Source: DATAXP01 sp036272935
GTDB lineage: Bacteria > Planctomycetota > Planctomycetia > Pirellulales > PNKZ01
Reading direction: 5' to 3'
NCBI GenBank assembly: GCA_036272935.1
Contig: DATAXP010000083.1
Location: forward strand, 1 to 64,000
Length of the DNA stretch: 64,000 nucleotides
Below, piece after piece: positions 1 through 9,293 of the stretch. Position 1 is the stretch's first letter, and the number at the start of each line of letters is the position of its first letter. A model generated the notes under the pieces. The model did no database searches. It was not told where the DNA came from and saw only the letters and a list, made by a program, of their open reading frames with translations. Both the position numbers and the translations under genes were made by a program.

Positions 1-1743
1 CTGCTCCATGCGAGTGTTGTACTGAATCGAATCGTCGAGGTCGGTCCCGGTGAGCCGCACGACGCTGATCGCCACGGCGCCTTCGGAAAGTCGCGGCACA
101 AATTCGCTCCCTAAGTTCGGAGCGATGACGCCGAACGCCACGAACAACACGGCTGCCGCGAACGCCATCACCAGCGCCTTGTGCTGCATCGAGAACCGGA
201 GCACCGGAGCGTGCAGTCGATGCGCCAAGCGCATTAGCCACGGCTCTCGTTCTTCGATATATCGCGGCAACAGCAGGCTGGCCAGCACTGGCATCAGCGT
301 CAGCGACAGGATCATCGAGCCGGCCAAGGCAAAGATGACGGTTAGCGCCATCGGCCGGAACAATTTGCCTTCGATCCCTTCGAGCGTCAGGATCGGCAGG
401 TACACGATCATGATGATCAGCTCGCCGAACAGCGTCGGCCGGCGAACTTCGATCGCGGCCTCGCGCACCACGTCGATCATGTTTCGCCGGCGGGAGTCGC
501 CCGCGGCCATGTGCCGCACGCAGTTCTCGACCATCACCACCGAACTGTCGACGATCATGCCGAAGTCGATCGCGCCAAGGCTGAGCAGGCTGGCCGAGAT
601 GCCGAACCGCAGCATGCCGGAAAAGGCGAACAACATCGACAAGGGGATGGCCAGGGCCACGATCCCGGCGGCGCGAATGTTTCCCAGGAACAGGAACAGC
701 ACCGCGACGACCAGCAGCCCGCCCTCGAACAGGTTCTTGCGGGCCGTGTTGATGACATGATCGACCAGCTCCGTGCGATCGTAGACCGGCGTCACCTGCA
801 CGTTCGGCGGCAACGTAGCGCGGATTTCATCCAGCCGGCGCTTCATGGCCCAGGTCACCTGGTGGGTGTTCTCGCCCATCAGCATGAACCCCAGCCCCAT
901 CACCACTTCGCCTTTTCCGTCGGCAGTGACCGCGCCGCGGCGAATCTCGGAGCCGATCTCCACGTCGGCCACGTCGCCAACCTTCACCGGCACGCCGTCG
1001 CGCGAAGTGATGACGATGTTGCGGATCTCTTCCGTGCTGCTCGTTCGGCCGATGCCCGCCACCAGCACCGAGCGCGTGTCCTCGCGCACCATGCCGCCGC
1101 CAACGTTGCGGTTGTTCTCGAGCACGGCGCGCACCACCTGGTCGAACGTCAGGTCGTACTTGATCAGCCGGTTGGGATCGATCCGCACCTGGTACTGCTT
1201 CTCGTAGCCGCCCCAAGTGTTCACTTCGGCCACGCCGCGCACGGTGCGCAGCTTCGGCTTGATGACCCAGTCGTGGATCGTGCGCAGCTCGGTGTTGTCG
1301 ATCGCCTGGCCGGTGACGATGTAGTGGAACACTTCGCCGAGGCCGGTCGAGACGGGGCCGAGCTTCGGTCGGCTGATGCCCTCGGTAAGCTCCAACGTCG
1401 AAAGCCGCTCGTTGACCAACTGGCGGGCGAAATAGATATCGGTGCCGTCGGCAAACGTCACCACCACCTGTGACAGGCCGAACTTGGAGATCGAGCGCAT
1501 GGCGTCGAGGTGCGGCAGATTGCCTAGCGCCTGCTCGATCGGGAACGTGATGCGCCTTTCCACTTCTTCCGGCCCCAAGGCGGGTGCGACCGTGTTGATC
1601 TGCACCTGTACCGGCGTGGTGTCGGGGAATGCGTCGATATCGAGCTGTTGCATCGACAATACGCCGATGACCGCCGCCCCCAGGCAGGCAACGATCACCA
1701 CCGCGCGGTGCCGCAGCGAAACGTCGATGATCCAGTTCAACAT
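1..1743 (-). CDS. cusA: CusA/CzcA-family heavy-metal efflux RND pump (N-terminal 581 codons, cut by window edge)
   Basis: This is the inner-membrane proton-driven pump of a tripartite metal efflux system. Seen: it opens MLNWIIDVSLRHRAVVIV, giving a first membrane segment at about residues 8-30. The periplasmic porter region follows with FPDTTPVQVQINT and FPIEQALGNLP. Near residue 390 it has the heavy-metal RND TM4 signature GAIDFGMIVDSSVVMVENC, whose Asp residues relay protons. The reading frame stays open to base 1, so the C-terminal half lies outside the window. It starts 27 bp after the CusB-like adaptor, so the two form an operon. Which metal is moved (Cu/Ag or Zn/Co/Cd) cannot be told from this half. 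The antisense strand carries long false frames. Confidence 0.95.
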   Translation of the reverse strand, partial: MLNWIIDVSLRHRAVVIVACLGAAVIGVLSMQQLDIDAFPDTTPVQVQINTVAPALGPEEVERRITFPIEQALGNLPHLDAMRSISKFGLSQVVVTFADGTDIYFARQLVNERLSTLELTEGISRPKLGPVSTGLGEVFHYIVTGQAIDNTELRTIHDWVIKPKLRTVRGVAEVNTWGGYEKQYQVRIDPNRLIKYDLTFDQVVRAVLENNRNVGGGMVREDTRSVLVAGIGRTSSTEEIRNIVITSRDGVPVKVGDVADVEIGSEIRRGAVTADGKGEVVMGLGFMLMGENTHQVTWAMKRRLDEIRATLPPNVQVTPVYDRTELVDHVINTARKNLFEGGLLVVAVLFLFLGNIRAAGIVALAIPLSMLFAFSGMLRFGISASLLSLGAIDFGMIVDSSVVMVENCVRHMAAGDSRRRNMIDVVREAAIEVRRPTLFGELIIMIVYLPILTLEGIEGKLFRPMALTVIFALAGSMILSLTLMPVLASLLLPRYIEEREPWLMRLAHRLHAPVLRFSMQHKALVMAFAAAVLFVAFGVIAPNLGSEFVPRLSEGAVAISVVRLTGTDLDDSIQYNTRMEQ

Positions 1744-1770
1744 GGGCTCGTTCCTTGTCCGGCCGATGGC

Positions 1771-3372
1771 CTAATGGCCGTGGGCACAGCCGCACCCTTC
1801 GCCCAGATTGCTGCGCAGCAATTGCGAGGCGAGCACGTTGCTCCCTTTGGCCGCGATCACCTCGCCCGGCACGAGTCCCGCAATGATCTCGCTGCGATCG
1901 TCCTGTTTCACGCCCAGGCGAACCTTGCGGACGTGATAGAACTTCGGAGCGTCGGGCTCGAAGTAGTGCCGATCGCGCACGAAGACCACGTTGCAGCAGC
2001 CGTCCCAATGAACCGCTTCGTTCGGGACGACGATCGCGTCCGACTCGCCGCGCAGCACGATCCGCCCCATACCGAACGTGTAGGCCCGCAGCCGCCCATC
2101 GTTCGGCAACTCGACCCGCACCTTCACCGTGCGCGTCCGCTCGTCGGCCTCGGTGCTGATCCACGCAATGCGGCCGGTGACTTCGGCGGCCCGGGGCTGG
2201 CTGCTTGGACGGAATTTCACCGGCGCGCCGATTTGCACCAGGTCGATGTCATCCTGCCGCACATCCAACAGCAGCCACATCCGCGACACGTCGCCGATCG
2301 AGAACAACGGCTTGGCCGTGTCGACCACTTCGCCTTCGACCACGTCGCGATCGACCACCACCCCGGCCAACGGCGCTCGCAGCGGATACAAGTTTGACGA
2401 CGACATCGCCGCGTCCCACGAGCCGGTCAGCTCGCTGGGAATGCCCAAAAACTGGATTTGCCGGGAAACCTCTTCCACATTGGTCGTGCCGTAGTTGTCC
2501 TTCGGGATGCTGAATCCCAGGTTCACGAGTGCTTGGCGTGCGCTCATCAAGCGAATCTGCGCCTCGTGATGCGCGGCAGTCGTTTCCCGCCATTGCCGTT
2601 CGGCGATCGTTCCTTGCTGGGCGAGCGGGGCGATCTTGGCCACGTTCTCGGCCGTCAGGCGTTCACGCGTGAGCGCGCTGAGGAATTCCGCTTTCGCCTT
2701 GCCGACGTCGGCCGAATCGACCAGCGCCAGCAGCTCGTTCTTGGTCACGCGGTCGCCCACCTGCCTGCTCACCGAGAGAACCGTTCCCTTCACCCGGCTC
2801 GATAGATGGGCGACGCGCGTCTGGTCGTACACCACTTCGCCGTTGGCGCTGATTGCCTCGGTGATCGGCTCGCGATCGACGACGGCCACATCGATGCCAG
2901 ATTTCTCCGCCGCTTCGACCGTGGCGAACTGCACGCGGCGCAGGTGTGTCTTGCAACGGCTGTTGTTCTCGGCTCGCGGTCGCAGTGCCAAGGCCCGTGC
3001 GGCACGCTCGCGATCGGCGTCGGTCAACGACACGGGCGACTTCGTCTCGGCAATCTCTGGATGTTCCAGTGGGCATTGGGGCACGCCGTGCGCGTCGCAC
3101 CAGCCGTAATCCTTTTCGGGCGGGTGAAGTTCGACGTTGCACTCGATGCACAGGTCTTCCGGCACGCCGTGCGCCTCGCACCACAGCGCGTCGTCCTTCG
3201 TCCGGCCTCCGACCAGTTGCGAAAACTTGGGAATCGTCCAGCCGGTGGTATGACCCCAGTATGCCGCGCCGCACAGCGCGAGCATGACCAACACCGTCGA
3301 CCGTTGGCCGCGCGCTCCGGCCACACGGCGGAACATGCCGGTGAAAGAGGTCTTGGAAGTTTCCACGGACAT
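1771..3372 (-). CDS. cusB: CusB/CzcB-like periplasmic adaptor with N-terminal metal-binding motifs
   Basis: This membrane fusion protein would link the CusA-type pump to an outer-membrane channel. Seen: the chosen ATG is preceded by AGGAG 7 bp upstream, and a longer frame starting at 3438 has no such support. A single N-terminal membrane segment lies at about residues 25-45. Next come two copies of WC(E/D)AHGVP about 30 residues apart, with further Cys and His (CIEC, CPLEH). Barrel-sandwich and coiled-coil regions then follow (SSRVKGTVLSVSRQVGDRV, PLRAPLAGVVVDRDVVEG). The last ten residues are GEGCGCAHGH, a second likely metal site. Soft-metal chaperoning by these ends is inferred; the fold assignment is firm. 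Confidence 0.93.
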   Translation of the reverse strand: MSVETSKTSFTGMFRRVAGARGQRSTVLVMLALCGAAYWGHTTGWTIPKFSQLVGGRTKDDALWCEAHGVPEDLCIECNVELHPPEKDYGWCDAHGVPQCPLEHPEIAETKSPVSLTDADRERAARALALRPRAENNSRCKTHLRRVQFATVEAAEKSGIDVAVVDREPITEAISANGEVVYDQTRVAHLSSRVKGTVLSVSRQVGDRVTKNELLALVDSADVGKAKAEFLSALTRERLTAENVAKIAPLAQQGTIAERQWRETTAAHHEAQIRLMSARQALVNLGFSIPKDNYGTTNVEEVSRQIQFLGIPSELTGSWDAAMSSSNLYPLRAPLAGVVVDRDVVEGEVVDTAKPLFSIGDVSRMWLLLDVRQDDIDLVQIGAPVKFRPSSQPRAAEVTGRIAWISTEADERTRTVKVRVELPNDGRLRAYTFGMGRIVLRGESDAIVVPNEAVHWDGCCNVVFVRDRHYFEPDAPKFYHVRKVRLGVKQDDRSEIIAGLVPGEVIAAKGSNVLASQLLRSNLGEGCGCAHGH

Positions 3373-3457
3373 TGCTGAACTCCTGATCGAACCACTGAGG
3401 AAACGGAAACACCGGCGCAGCCTGAGCGCAGGACGCACTTGCGGGGCACGCGCGCAA

Positions 3458-3895
3458 TCAGATCAGGAGCAACTGATGCGCAAGGTGAATCCGAACGTGA
3501 AGCTCGGCTGCCGCGGGATCTGGCAGCGCACGGCCGTCCATTGCACCGCCGTCGGACACGCCGAGCAATACGGTCGTTGTCCACGGCGCCACGAGAGCCG
3601 AAGCTACCGGCGGATCAAGCTGAATGCGATAGCCGCCGGGCAGAAATCGACAAGCGCCGTCGCACGTCAGCTTGCAATCGTCGATCGGGGCCTGTTCGGA
3701 TGTCGCGCCTTCGTCGTGTTGCGCATGGCAACGGTGTGCGTGACAACCGTGCTCCGGCGAGGGCGATTCGCTGGCGATGTCAGCAACGTGGCTGTTGCAA
3801 CTGGTGCAGGCGTGGACATGATGCCAGCAGCAACCCAATACCGAATGGGCGGCGGTGGCGACCGACATCAGGATGATCACGACGTAGTGCGTCAT
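3458..3895 (-). CDS. small exported Cys/His-rich protein of the metal efflux locus
   Basis: A 145-residue protein with no recognised family. An N-terminal hydrophobic stretch (residues 4-21) looks like a signal peptide or anchor. It is followed by a dense Cys/His patch with GCCWHHVHACTSC near residues 21-33 and HGCHAHRCHAQH near 48-60, then three more Cys; nine Cys occur in all. The C-terminal half is ordinary. It lies 85 bp upstream of the CusB-like gene on the same strand and is probably the first gene of that operon. Periplasmic metal binding or sensing is inferred from composition and position. There is no strong ribosome-binding site, so the start is less certain than the frame. Confidence 0.7.
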   Translation of the reverse strand: MTHYVVIILMSVATAAHSVLGCCWHHVHACTSCNSHVADIASESPSPEHGCHAHRCHAQHDEGATSEQAPIDDCKLTCDGACRFLPGGYRIQLDPPVASALVAPWTTTVLLGVSDGGAMDGRALPDPAAAELHVRIHLAHQLLLI

Positions 3896-4161
3896 ATCGC
3901 CAGCAAAATCACCCTGAACCGGCCAGTTTCACACGGACAAGATCGACGCTCGGCCTACCGGACCTTCACCCGAATATACGCCGCACCTACTTGGCAACCA
4001 AGTTCGCTCGGCTGACATGGGCGCAACGCGGTTCCCACAGCCCGGTTTCTATCGATAAAAATTATTGTTTTCGTACGATGAAATGTCAACGCCGTGCCGA
4101 TGCTAACGATAGGGGTAGCCCTTACTTTGGCAACGATTTTGACGAACGAATAGGTTTTGCG

Positions 4162-5742
4162 ATGCGCTGGATCGTTGCCCATCTCATCGTGTCGTTAGCC
4201 GTGATGGTGTCAAGCCGAGCGGCTCGTGCCCAGGGGCCGGCAGAGCTGCCGTTGTTCGAGCGGCCCGAATCGCTATTCGGGCCGGAGATCGGCGCCTCGG
4301 GCACTAGCGCGATTGAGGGAAGCCCCGGCGGCCGCGAAGGGATGGTCGGCGGGCGTGCCGGTTCGGCTGCCGGACGGATTCCGCTGAGCGTCGCACAGCC
4401 TGGCGGATGGAACCGGCTGTCGCAGCCGCTTGAGATCTTGCCGACTCCCGGGTTACGGGCCGCCGAAGCACCAGCCTATGGCAGCCTCGAAATTCCGACG
4501 CACATCGAGGAAGAAGGACCGCCCCACGGGCTGACGCTCGATAAGTCGATCGAACTGCTGCTGCGCGAAAACCTCGATCTGCGCGCCAAGGCGCTCGAAT
4601 TGCCGCAGGCCGACGCCGACATTCTCACGGCCGGCCTGCGTGCCAACCCGCTGATGTTCATGGATAGCCAACTGGTGCCCTACGGGGAGTACAACCCGAC
4701 AACGAACCCGGGCGGCCAAACGCAATACGACGTCAACATGTCGCTGCCTGTCGACGTAACGCGCAAGCGCCAAGCGCGGACCGTCGTGGCTGTACAGGCC
4801 AAGCGCGTGCTCGATGCTCAGTACCAGGACGCCGTTCGGCAGGCGATCGACAATCTGTACACAGCCTATGTCGACGTGCTCGCGGCGCGCGAGACGGTGC
4901 GATTCGCTAGCGCCAGCGTGGCTGGGCTCGACAAGCTGCTGCAAGCCACTCAGGCCCAACAGCAGCAAACGCAAAAAACGCAGGCCGAGGTGAATCAGAT
5001 GCTCATCCAGCGCGACGCTGCCGCGCTGGGACTACTCGAAGCCGAAACGGCGCTGGGCAATGCGAAACATACGCTGGCGGCGATGTTAAACTCGCCCCCC
5101 GCGACGGCGCTGCAACTCGAAGTGCGCGGCACCTTGCACGACGCGGCCCCGGCGCCGCCGGAGGTCGACCAGCTCCTTCCGCTGGCCGTCTCGATCCGTC
5201 CGGACATGATGGCCTATCGATTGGGCATCGGACGTGCCGAGGCCGATGTCAAGCTGGCTCGGGCCAGTTGGATGCAGGATGTGTACATCTTCTACCAGCC
5301 GTTCACGCTCCAGGACAATCGTTTCACCGGAACCGGCGCCTCGAATTCGATCTCGTGGGCGGCAGGCATGACCATGAACGTGCCGCTGTTTGATCGCAAC
5401 CAGGGAAACATTCGCCGCGCGCGGGTCAACGTGCGGCAGACGCAACTCGAAATGCTCGCCCTCGAGCGAGCCATTGCCACCGAGGTGCAGCAGGCCCACG
5501 TCGCTTACAAGACCACGAAAATCGCCATCGAGCGGCTCGAGAAGACGTTGCTCCCCGCGGCGCGCCAGGTGCTCGATACGAACCTGCGGCTGTACCAGCA
5601 GGGCGAAGCCAATATGTTCAACTATCTTGCCGCTCAGCGCGAGTACAACGAGCTGGTGCGGCAATACCGCGATACACTGGTGGACCATCGCCGGGCGATG
5701 CTGAAACTTAATAGTGCCGTGGGGCAGCGATTGTTGCCCTGA
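4162..5742 (+). CDS. TolC-like outer-membrane efflux protein
   Basis: A 526-residue protein of the outer membrane factor family, the exit duct of RND efflux pumps. The start at 4162 (MRWIVAHLIVSLAVMVSSR) gives a clean signal peptide; the frame runs further upstream, but those codons look non-coding. Two homologous OEP repeats are visible, each beginning with long helices: residues about 120-320 (LTLDKSIELLLRENLDLRAKA) and 345-520 (PLAVSIRPDMMAYRLGIGRAEA). The repeats have the usual Ala/Gln-rich heptads. It is divergent from the CusBA operon across a 266 bp gap that must hold both promoters, so it is probably the channel for that pump. Confidence 0.93.
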   Translation: MRWIVAHLIVSLAVMVSSRAARAQGPAELPLFERPESLFGPEIGASGTSAIEGSPGGREGMVGGRAGSAAGRIPLSVAQPGGWNRLSQPLEILPTPGLRAAEAPAYGSLEIPTHIEEEGPPHGLTLDKSIELLLRENLDLRAKALELPQADADILTAGLRANPLMFMDSQLVPYGEYNPTTNPGGQTQYDVNMSLPVDVTRKRQARTVVAVQAKRVLDAQYQDAVRQAIDNLYTAYVDVLAARETVRFASASVAGLDKLLQATQAQQQQTQKTQAEVNQMLIQRDAAALGLLEAETALGNAKHTLAAMLNSPPATALQLEVRGTLHDAAPAPPEVDQLLPLAVSIRPDMMAYRLGIGRAEADVKLARASWMQDVYIFYQPFTLQDNRFTGTGASNSISWAAGMTMNVPLFDRNQGNIRRARVNVRQTQLEMLALERAIATEVQQAHVAYKTTKIAIERLEKTLLPAARQVLDTNLRLYQQGEANMFNYLAAQREYNELVRQYRDTLVDHRRAMLKLNSAVGQRLLP

Positions 5743-5759
5743 TCGGCTACGCATCGCGC

Positions 5760-6818
5760 TTACGGCGACGCTTCGGCCGCCAGCGCTTCGCCGTGCGGTG
5801 TGCGGCTGGAACGATCGCCATCTGCCAGCGCGAGCGATACCGTCACGTTCAGATGGCAGCGCAGCGGCTCGCCCGCTTCACCCACGCGCAATACCACGGG
5901 CACCAGGCCGGTCGCACGGTCGGCCGCCGGAGCCGCATATACGAACTGTGCCGGCCACGAGCGGCCAAGCTCCGGCTGCTCGACCTGGATCGGCTGCGAG
6001 AAATCGACGTCGTTCAATTGCTTCGGCGTCAGCTCGATGCGCACGTCCACCTCGCGCAGGTCGACGATCTCGCCCCAAACTTTCGTACCCGCGCGATGCA
6101 CGCTGCCGGGAGTTGCCTCGAGCCAGCAGATGACGCCGTCGATCGCGGCCGGGATCGTGTAGTGTTCCAACTCTGCCTCGGCGGCGTCGAACTCCGCTTT
6201 CGCGACCGCCAATTGATGCTCGGCCTCGGCGATTTCATGTTCGATCGGCAGCTTCATCAGGTAGTCGAGGTGGGCCTGGGCCGCGCGTTCTTCGGCCTCG
6301 GCACACAGCGCGGCCGTTTTTTGTTCGTTGTATTGCCGGGCGCTGACCGCATCGTGCTCGCGCAGCGCTTCGAGGCGTTCGAGCTGTGCGCGTGCGGCGC
6401 GCGCTTCGATTTGCGCGCTTTCGAGCAGCGAACGTGCCTCGGCACGCTCCTCGGCACGCGGCATTGCCTTGAGCTTCGCCAGCGACGCGGCCAGCTCTTC
6501 CACTTCGCTGCGCCGGGCGCGGACATCGGCCTGCGCTTCGTCGGCGTCAAGCTCGAACAGCGGCTGCCCAGCGTGCACAATGTCACCTGGCTTGACGAGC
6601 ACCTTTTCGACAGGATGCATGACCGTCGCGGCGATTTCGGAGACGTGTCCCGGCGAAGGAAATGTCTTTCCGGGAACAACCAGCTTTCTGCCGCTGAACG
6701 CCTGAGAACCAGCGGCACCGAATTCGTGCCCCAGGGCCGTCGAATCCAAATGCCAAGATGGCCCACGGCCGCAACCGGCAACTGCAAGCACGAGAAGTAC
6801 CGTCGCGAATCTGAGCAT
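5760..6818 (-). CDS. lipoprotein membrane fusion (HlyD/RND adaptor) protein
   Basis: A 352-residue adaptor anchored by lipid. The start at 6818 gives MLRFATVLLVLAVAGCGRG, a signal peptide ending in the lipobox VAGC; the frame upstream of this is AT-rich and unlikely to be translated. After about residue 60 comes a biotinyl-lipoyl half motif (KPGDIVHAGQPLFELDADEA). A long Glu/Ala/Arg coiled coil follows (about 90-200), then the second half motif and a beta-barrel region. It is convergent with the TolC gene with only 17 bp between the stops. It could form a second adaptor for the same channel, but no inner-membrane partner is adjacent. Confidence 0.85.
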   Translation of the reverse strand: MLRFATVLLVLAVAGCGRGPSWHLDSTALGHEFGAAGSQAFSGRKLVVPGKTFPSPGHVSEIAATVMHPVEKVLVKPGDIVHAGQPLFELDADEAQADVRARRSEVEELAASLAKLKAMPRAEERAEARSLLESAQIEARAARAQLERLEALREHDAVSARQYNEQKTAALCAEAEERAAQAHLDYLMKLPIEHEIAEAEHQLAVAKAEFDAAEAELEHYTIPAAIDGVICWLEATPGSVHRAGTKVWGEIVDLREVDVRIELTPKQLNDVDFSQPIQVEQPELGRSWPAQFVYAAPAADRATGLVPVVLRVGEAGEPLRCHLNVTVSLALADGDRSSRTPHGEALAAEASP

Positions 6819-7004
6819 GCTTTCCCACTTGTTCTTGCCCCGACGCACCTGCCCTGAATGCTGCCACTGTATTATGCCGATGTGTTTTGCAAAAGCAAGA
6901 ATGTTTTTTTGATTCGTAAAAAACATGAAGGCGGGCATGAGCCGGTTCGGCGATTCGTTCTTCAACCCTTCGGCCAGGGATGCTATGGAGGTGGTTCAAG
7001 CTGC

Positions 7005-8471
7005 ATGTTTCTGCAAAGCGGTGAGAACCAACCTCTGTTTGCCCTTGCCGATTTTATCGAGCAGCTTGAGCGTGCCGGGCAACTTGTCCGTGTTCCCGCG
7101 GAGGTCAATCCCGAGCTGGAAATCGCAGCAATCGCGCGTCGCGTGGTCGGGGAAGGTGGACCAGCACTATTCTTTGAGAACGTCCGAGGTTGTCGTGTCC
7201 CGGTGGTCACGAACCTGCTGGGCACGTCGCAGCGGGCGCGAATGGCACTCGGCGGCGCGGCGCCCGACGACGTGGTCGAGCGCATCGAGCGCTGGTTGAG
7301 CCCAACGCCGGGAACGACTGCCGGCTGGTTCAATCGCTTGCGTGGCGAAGGTGATCCACCCACGGCCCACGAGCCGCGCGTCGTTCGTGCCGGGCCGGTG
7401 CAGCAAGTCGTCGAACTGGGGCGCGATGTCGATCTCAACGCGTGGCCGGCGCCGCGTGCCTGGGCCGTCGAGGCTCGACGATCGATCACAGCGGGGCAAC
7501 TCGTAACGTGTTCGCCGTCGGCCAACGTGCGGTCGATCGAATCGGTGGCTGTAGAAGTACTCAATCGCGATCGTTTGGGTCTTGCCGGCGACGTTCACCG
7601 GCGCTGGCGGCGCACGCTTGCTGAACACCAGGCAGCAGGTTCGTCGATGCCGGTTGCCTTGGTACTTGGGTGCGATCCGGTGCTGGTGATGGCTGCTTCA
7701 CCAATGGCCTCAATGTTCGATCCGCTGCTGCTTGCCGGTTTGATCGCCGATCGGCCGATCGACCTCGTCAAATGCCGCACCCACGACCTGCACGTGCCGG
7801 CCGAGGCCGAGTTAGTGATCGAGGGAACCATCGATCCATCGGAGCCGACGATCCCCGCGGGGCCGATCGCCTCGGAGACAGGCTACGCCGCGCCAGCGGG
7901 CGAGCTGCGCGTGCTGCGAGTTGCCGCGATCACATACCGCTTGAACCCGGTGTTTCCAGCGGCGGCGATCGGCCCGCCGCCGAGCGAGTCGAGCGTCGTG
8001 CGCGACGTTGTCGCACGATGGTTGCGCCCGTTGTTGAAGCAGACTGTTCCGGAACTTGTCGATTACGATCTCGGCTGTCAGTTCGGACCGCGGCAGTTTG
8101 CCGTCGTTTCGATCCGCAAGACCTATCCGCAGCAAGCGCGTCGCGTGCTGGCGGCGATGTGGGGCTTGGATTGGCTGATGTTCACAAAACTCGTGGTGGT
8201 GGTCGACGAGCACGTCGATGTGCACGACCCGAAGGCGGTGCTGCGAGCCGTGGGAGCGAATGTCGACGTCGATCGCGACCTGGTGCGATGGACAGGGCCC
8301 GCCGCGAGCGACGACCACGCGGCAAACGACTCACGCCTTGGCCATCGGTTGGGAATCGACGCCACCGCGAAACTGCCGGAGGAAGCGGGTAATCGCTGGC
8401 CGGCACGGCTCACCGAAGCGGCCGAGATCATCGAGTTGCTCGATCGCCGTTGGAAAGAGTATTTTCAGTAG
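7005..8471 (+). CDS. UbiD-family protein with substituted active-site residues
   Basis: A 488-residue protein matching the full UbiD/prFMN-decarboxylase fold in length and layout. The start at 7005 is set by GGAGGTGG 10 bp upstream. In active UbiD enzymes the motif G-x-R-N-x-G-x-Y-R supplies a metal-binding Asn and a catalytic Arg, and E-G-P-x-G-(D/E) supplies the catalytic acids. Here the first reads NVRSIESVA (Ser177 for Asn, Ala182 for Arg). The second reads AGPIAS (Ala285 for Glu, Ser290 for Asp/Glu). The metal-ligand Glu in the D-E motif is Pro (MFDPLLLAG). The protein is therefore probably not a prFMN decarboxylase, although the fold assignment is firm. The next gene starts 33 bp downstream. 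Confidence 0.88.
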   Translation: MFLQSGENQPLFALADFIEQLERAGQLVRVPAEVNPELEIAAIARRVVGEGGPALFFENVRGCRVPVVTNLLGTSQRARMALGGAAPDDVVERIERWLSPTPGTTAGWFNRLRGEGDPPTAHEPRVVRAGPVQQVVELGRDVDLNAWPAPRAWAVEARRSITAGQLVTCSPSANVRSIESVAVEVLNRDRLGLAGDVHRRWRRTLAEHQAAGSSMPVALVLGCDPVLVMAASPMASMFDPLLLAGLIADRPIDLVKCRTHDLHVPAEAELVIEGTIDPSEPTIPAGPIASETGYAAPAGELRVLRVAAITYRLNPVFPAAAIGPPPSESSVVRDVVARWLRPLLKQTVPELVDYDLGCQFGPRQFAVVSIRKTYPQQARRVLAAMWGLDWLMFTKLVVVVDEHVDVHDPKAVLRAVGANVDVDRDLVRWTGPAASDDHAANDSRLGHRLGIDATAKLPEEAGNRWPARLTEAAEIIELLDRRWKEYFQ

Positions 8472-8504
8472 CACCGTTCGACCGGTGCAGAAAGGGGCAA
8501 CGAG

Positions 8505-9293
8505 ATGAACGTCGCTGGGGCTTCGGACATCGAACCGGAATTGCGTCTCGCGCCGCCGCGACGAGTGCGGGTGCGATTTCGTGTGCGGGTGGGGCGTTGG
8601 CTGTTAACGCTGATGGCGGTTGCGCTGCCGGGCTTGCTCGTTGCCGTTGCCTGCCAGTGGGGAGCGAAGGTGCAGGCGCTGCGCAAGCATGGCGTGGAAA
8701 CAACCGGTCACGTCGTCGATGCTCGGCAAGCAAAGGGAGACAGCTTGCCCACGATCGATTATCGCTACGAAGTCGCGGGACATCCGTACGATGGTTCGCA
8801 TTCCGTGCTTCCCGAGTTTTTCGGCACGGTCAAAGCCGGCGACGCGGTGAATGTCACCTATCGATCCGACGAGCCGCAGGTGAGCCGGCTCACCGAAGAC
8901 CTGCAACAGCGCGGATCGTCGGACGTGCTGATCGTGTGGGCTGCGGTGCCCGTGTTGCTGGCGATCTGCGGCTGGGCTTGGTGGCACAACGGCCGTTGGA
9001 TTCGCAAGGTCGTGCGATTGTCGACAATCGGCGCACCGGTTCGGACCACTTCGATGACCCTCAAGCCGGTGTTGGCGATGATGATTCAGAAATACGTGGT
9101 GGTTTATCGCTACGAAGTCGGCGATCGGTACTTCGACATTACGGAGCCGTACTTGCCCTCAATGCGCGATCCGCTGAAAACGCCTGGCACGCAGGCCACC
9201 GTGCTGTACGATCCAAACAACCCGTCGGACCACGTGCTCTATCCTACTGCGGTACGACTTGTGCATATTTCTGCTGCCGAGGATCGCTCTTGA
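8505..9293 (+). CDS. DUF3592-type membrane protein
   Basis: A 262-residue protein with two hydrophobic segments, at about residues 31-50 (LLTLMAVALPGLLVAVACQW) and 143-162. Each is followed by a beta-rich soluble domain of DUF3592 type: TTGHVVDARQ...IDYRYEVAGHPYDG, and a second copy with YVVVYRYEVGDRYFDITEP and ATVLYDPNNPSDHVLYP. The function of the family is unknown. AAGGGG lies 9 bp before the ATG. The stop overlaps the start of the thioredoxin gene (TGATG), so the two are translationally coupled. It follows the UbiD-like gene closely and may share its transcript. Confidence 0.8.
   Translation: MNVAGASDIEPELRLAPPRRVRVRFRVRVGRWLLTLMAVALPGLLVAVACQWGAKVQALRKHGVETTGHVVDARQAKGDSLPTIDYRYEVAGHPYDGSHSVLPEFFGTVKAGDAVNVTYRSDEPQVSRLTEDLQQRGSSDVLIVWAAVPVLLAICGWAWWHNGRWIRKVVRLSTIGAPVRTTSMTLKPVLAMMIQKYVVVYRYEVGDRYFDITEPYLPSMRDPLKTPGTQATVLYDPNNPSDHVLYPTAVRLVHISAAEDRS

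Noticed and set aside
511..1473. Long plus-strand frame rich in His, Gln and Asp
   Set aside because: It is antisense to the CusA gene. The His/Gln/Asp-rich composition is the usual product of reading GC-rich coding DNA backwards, and there is no family motif.
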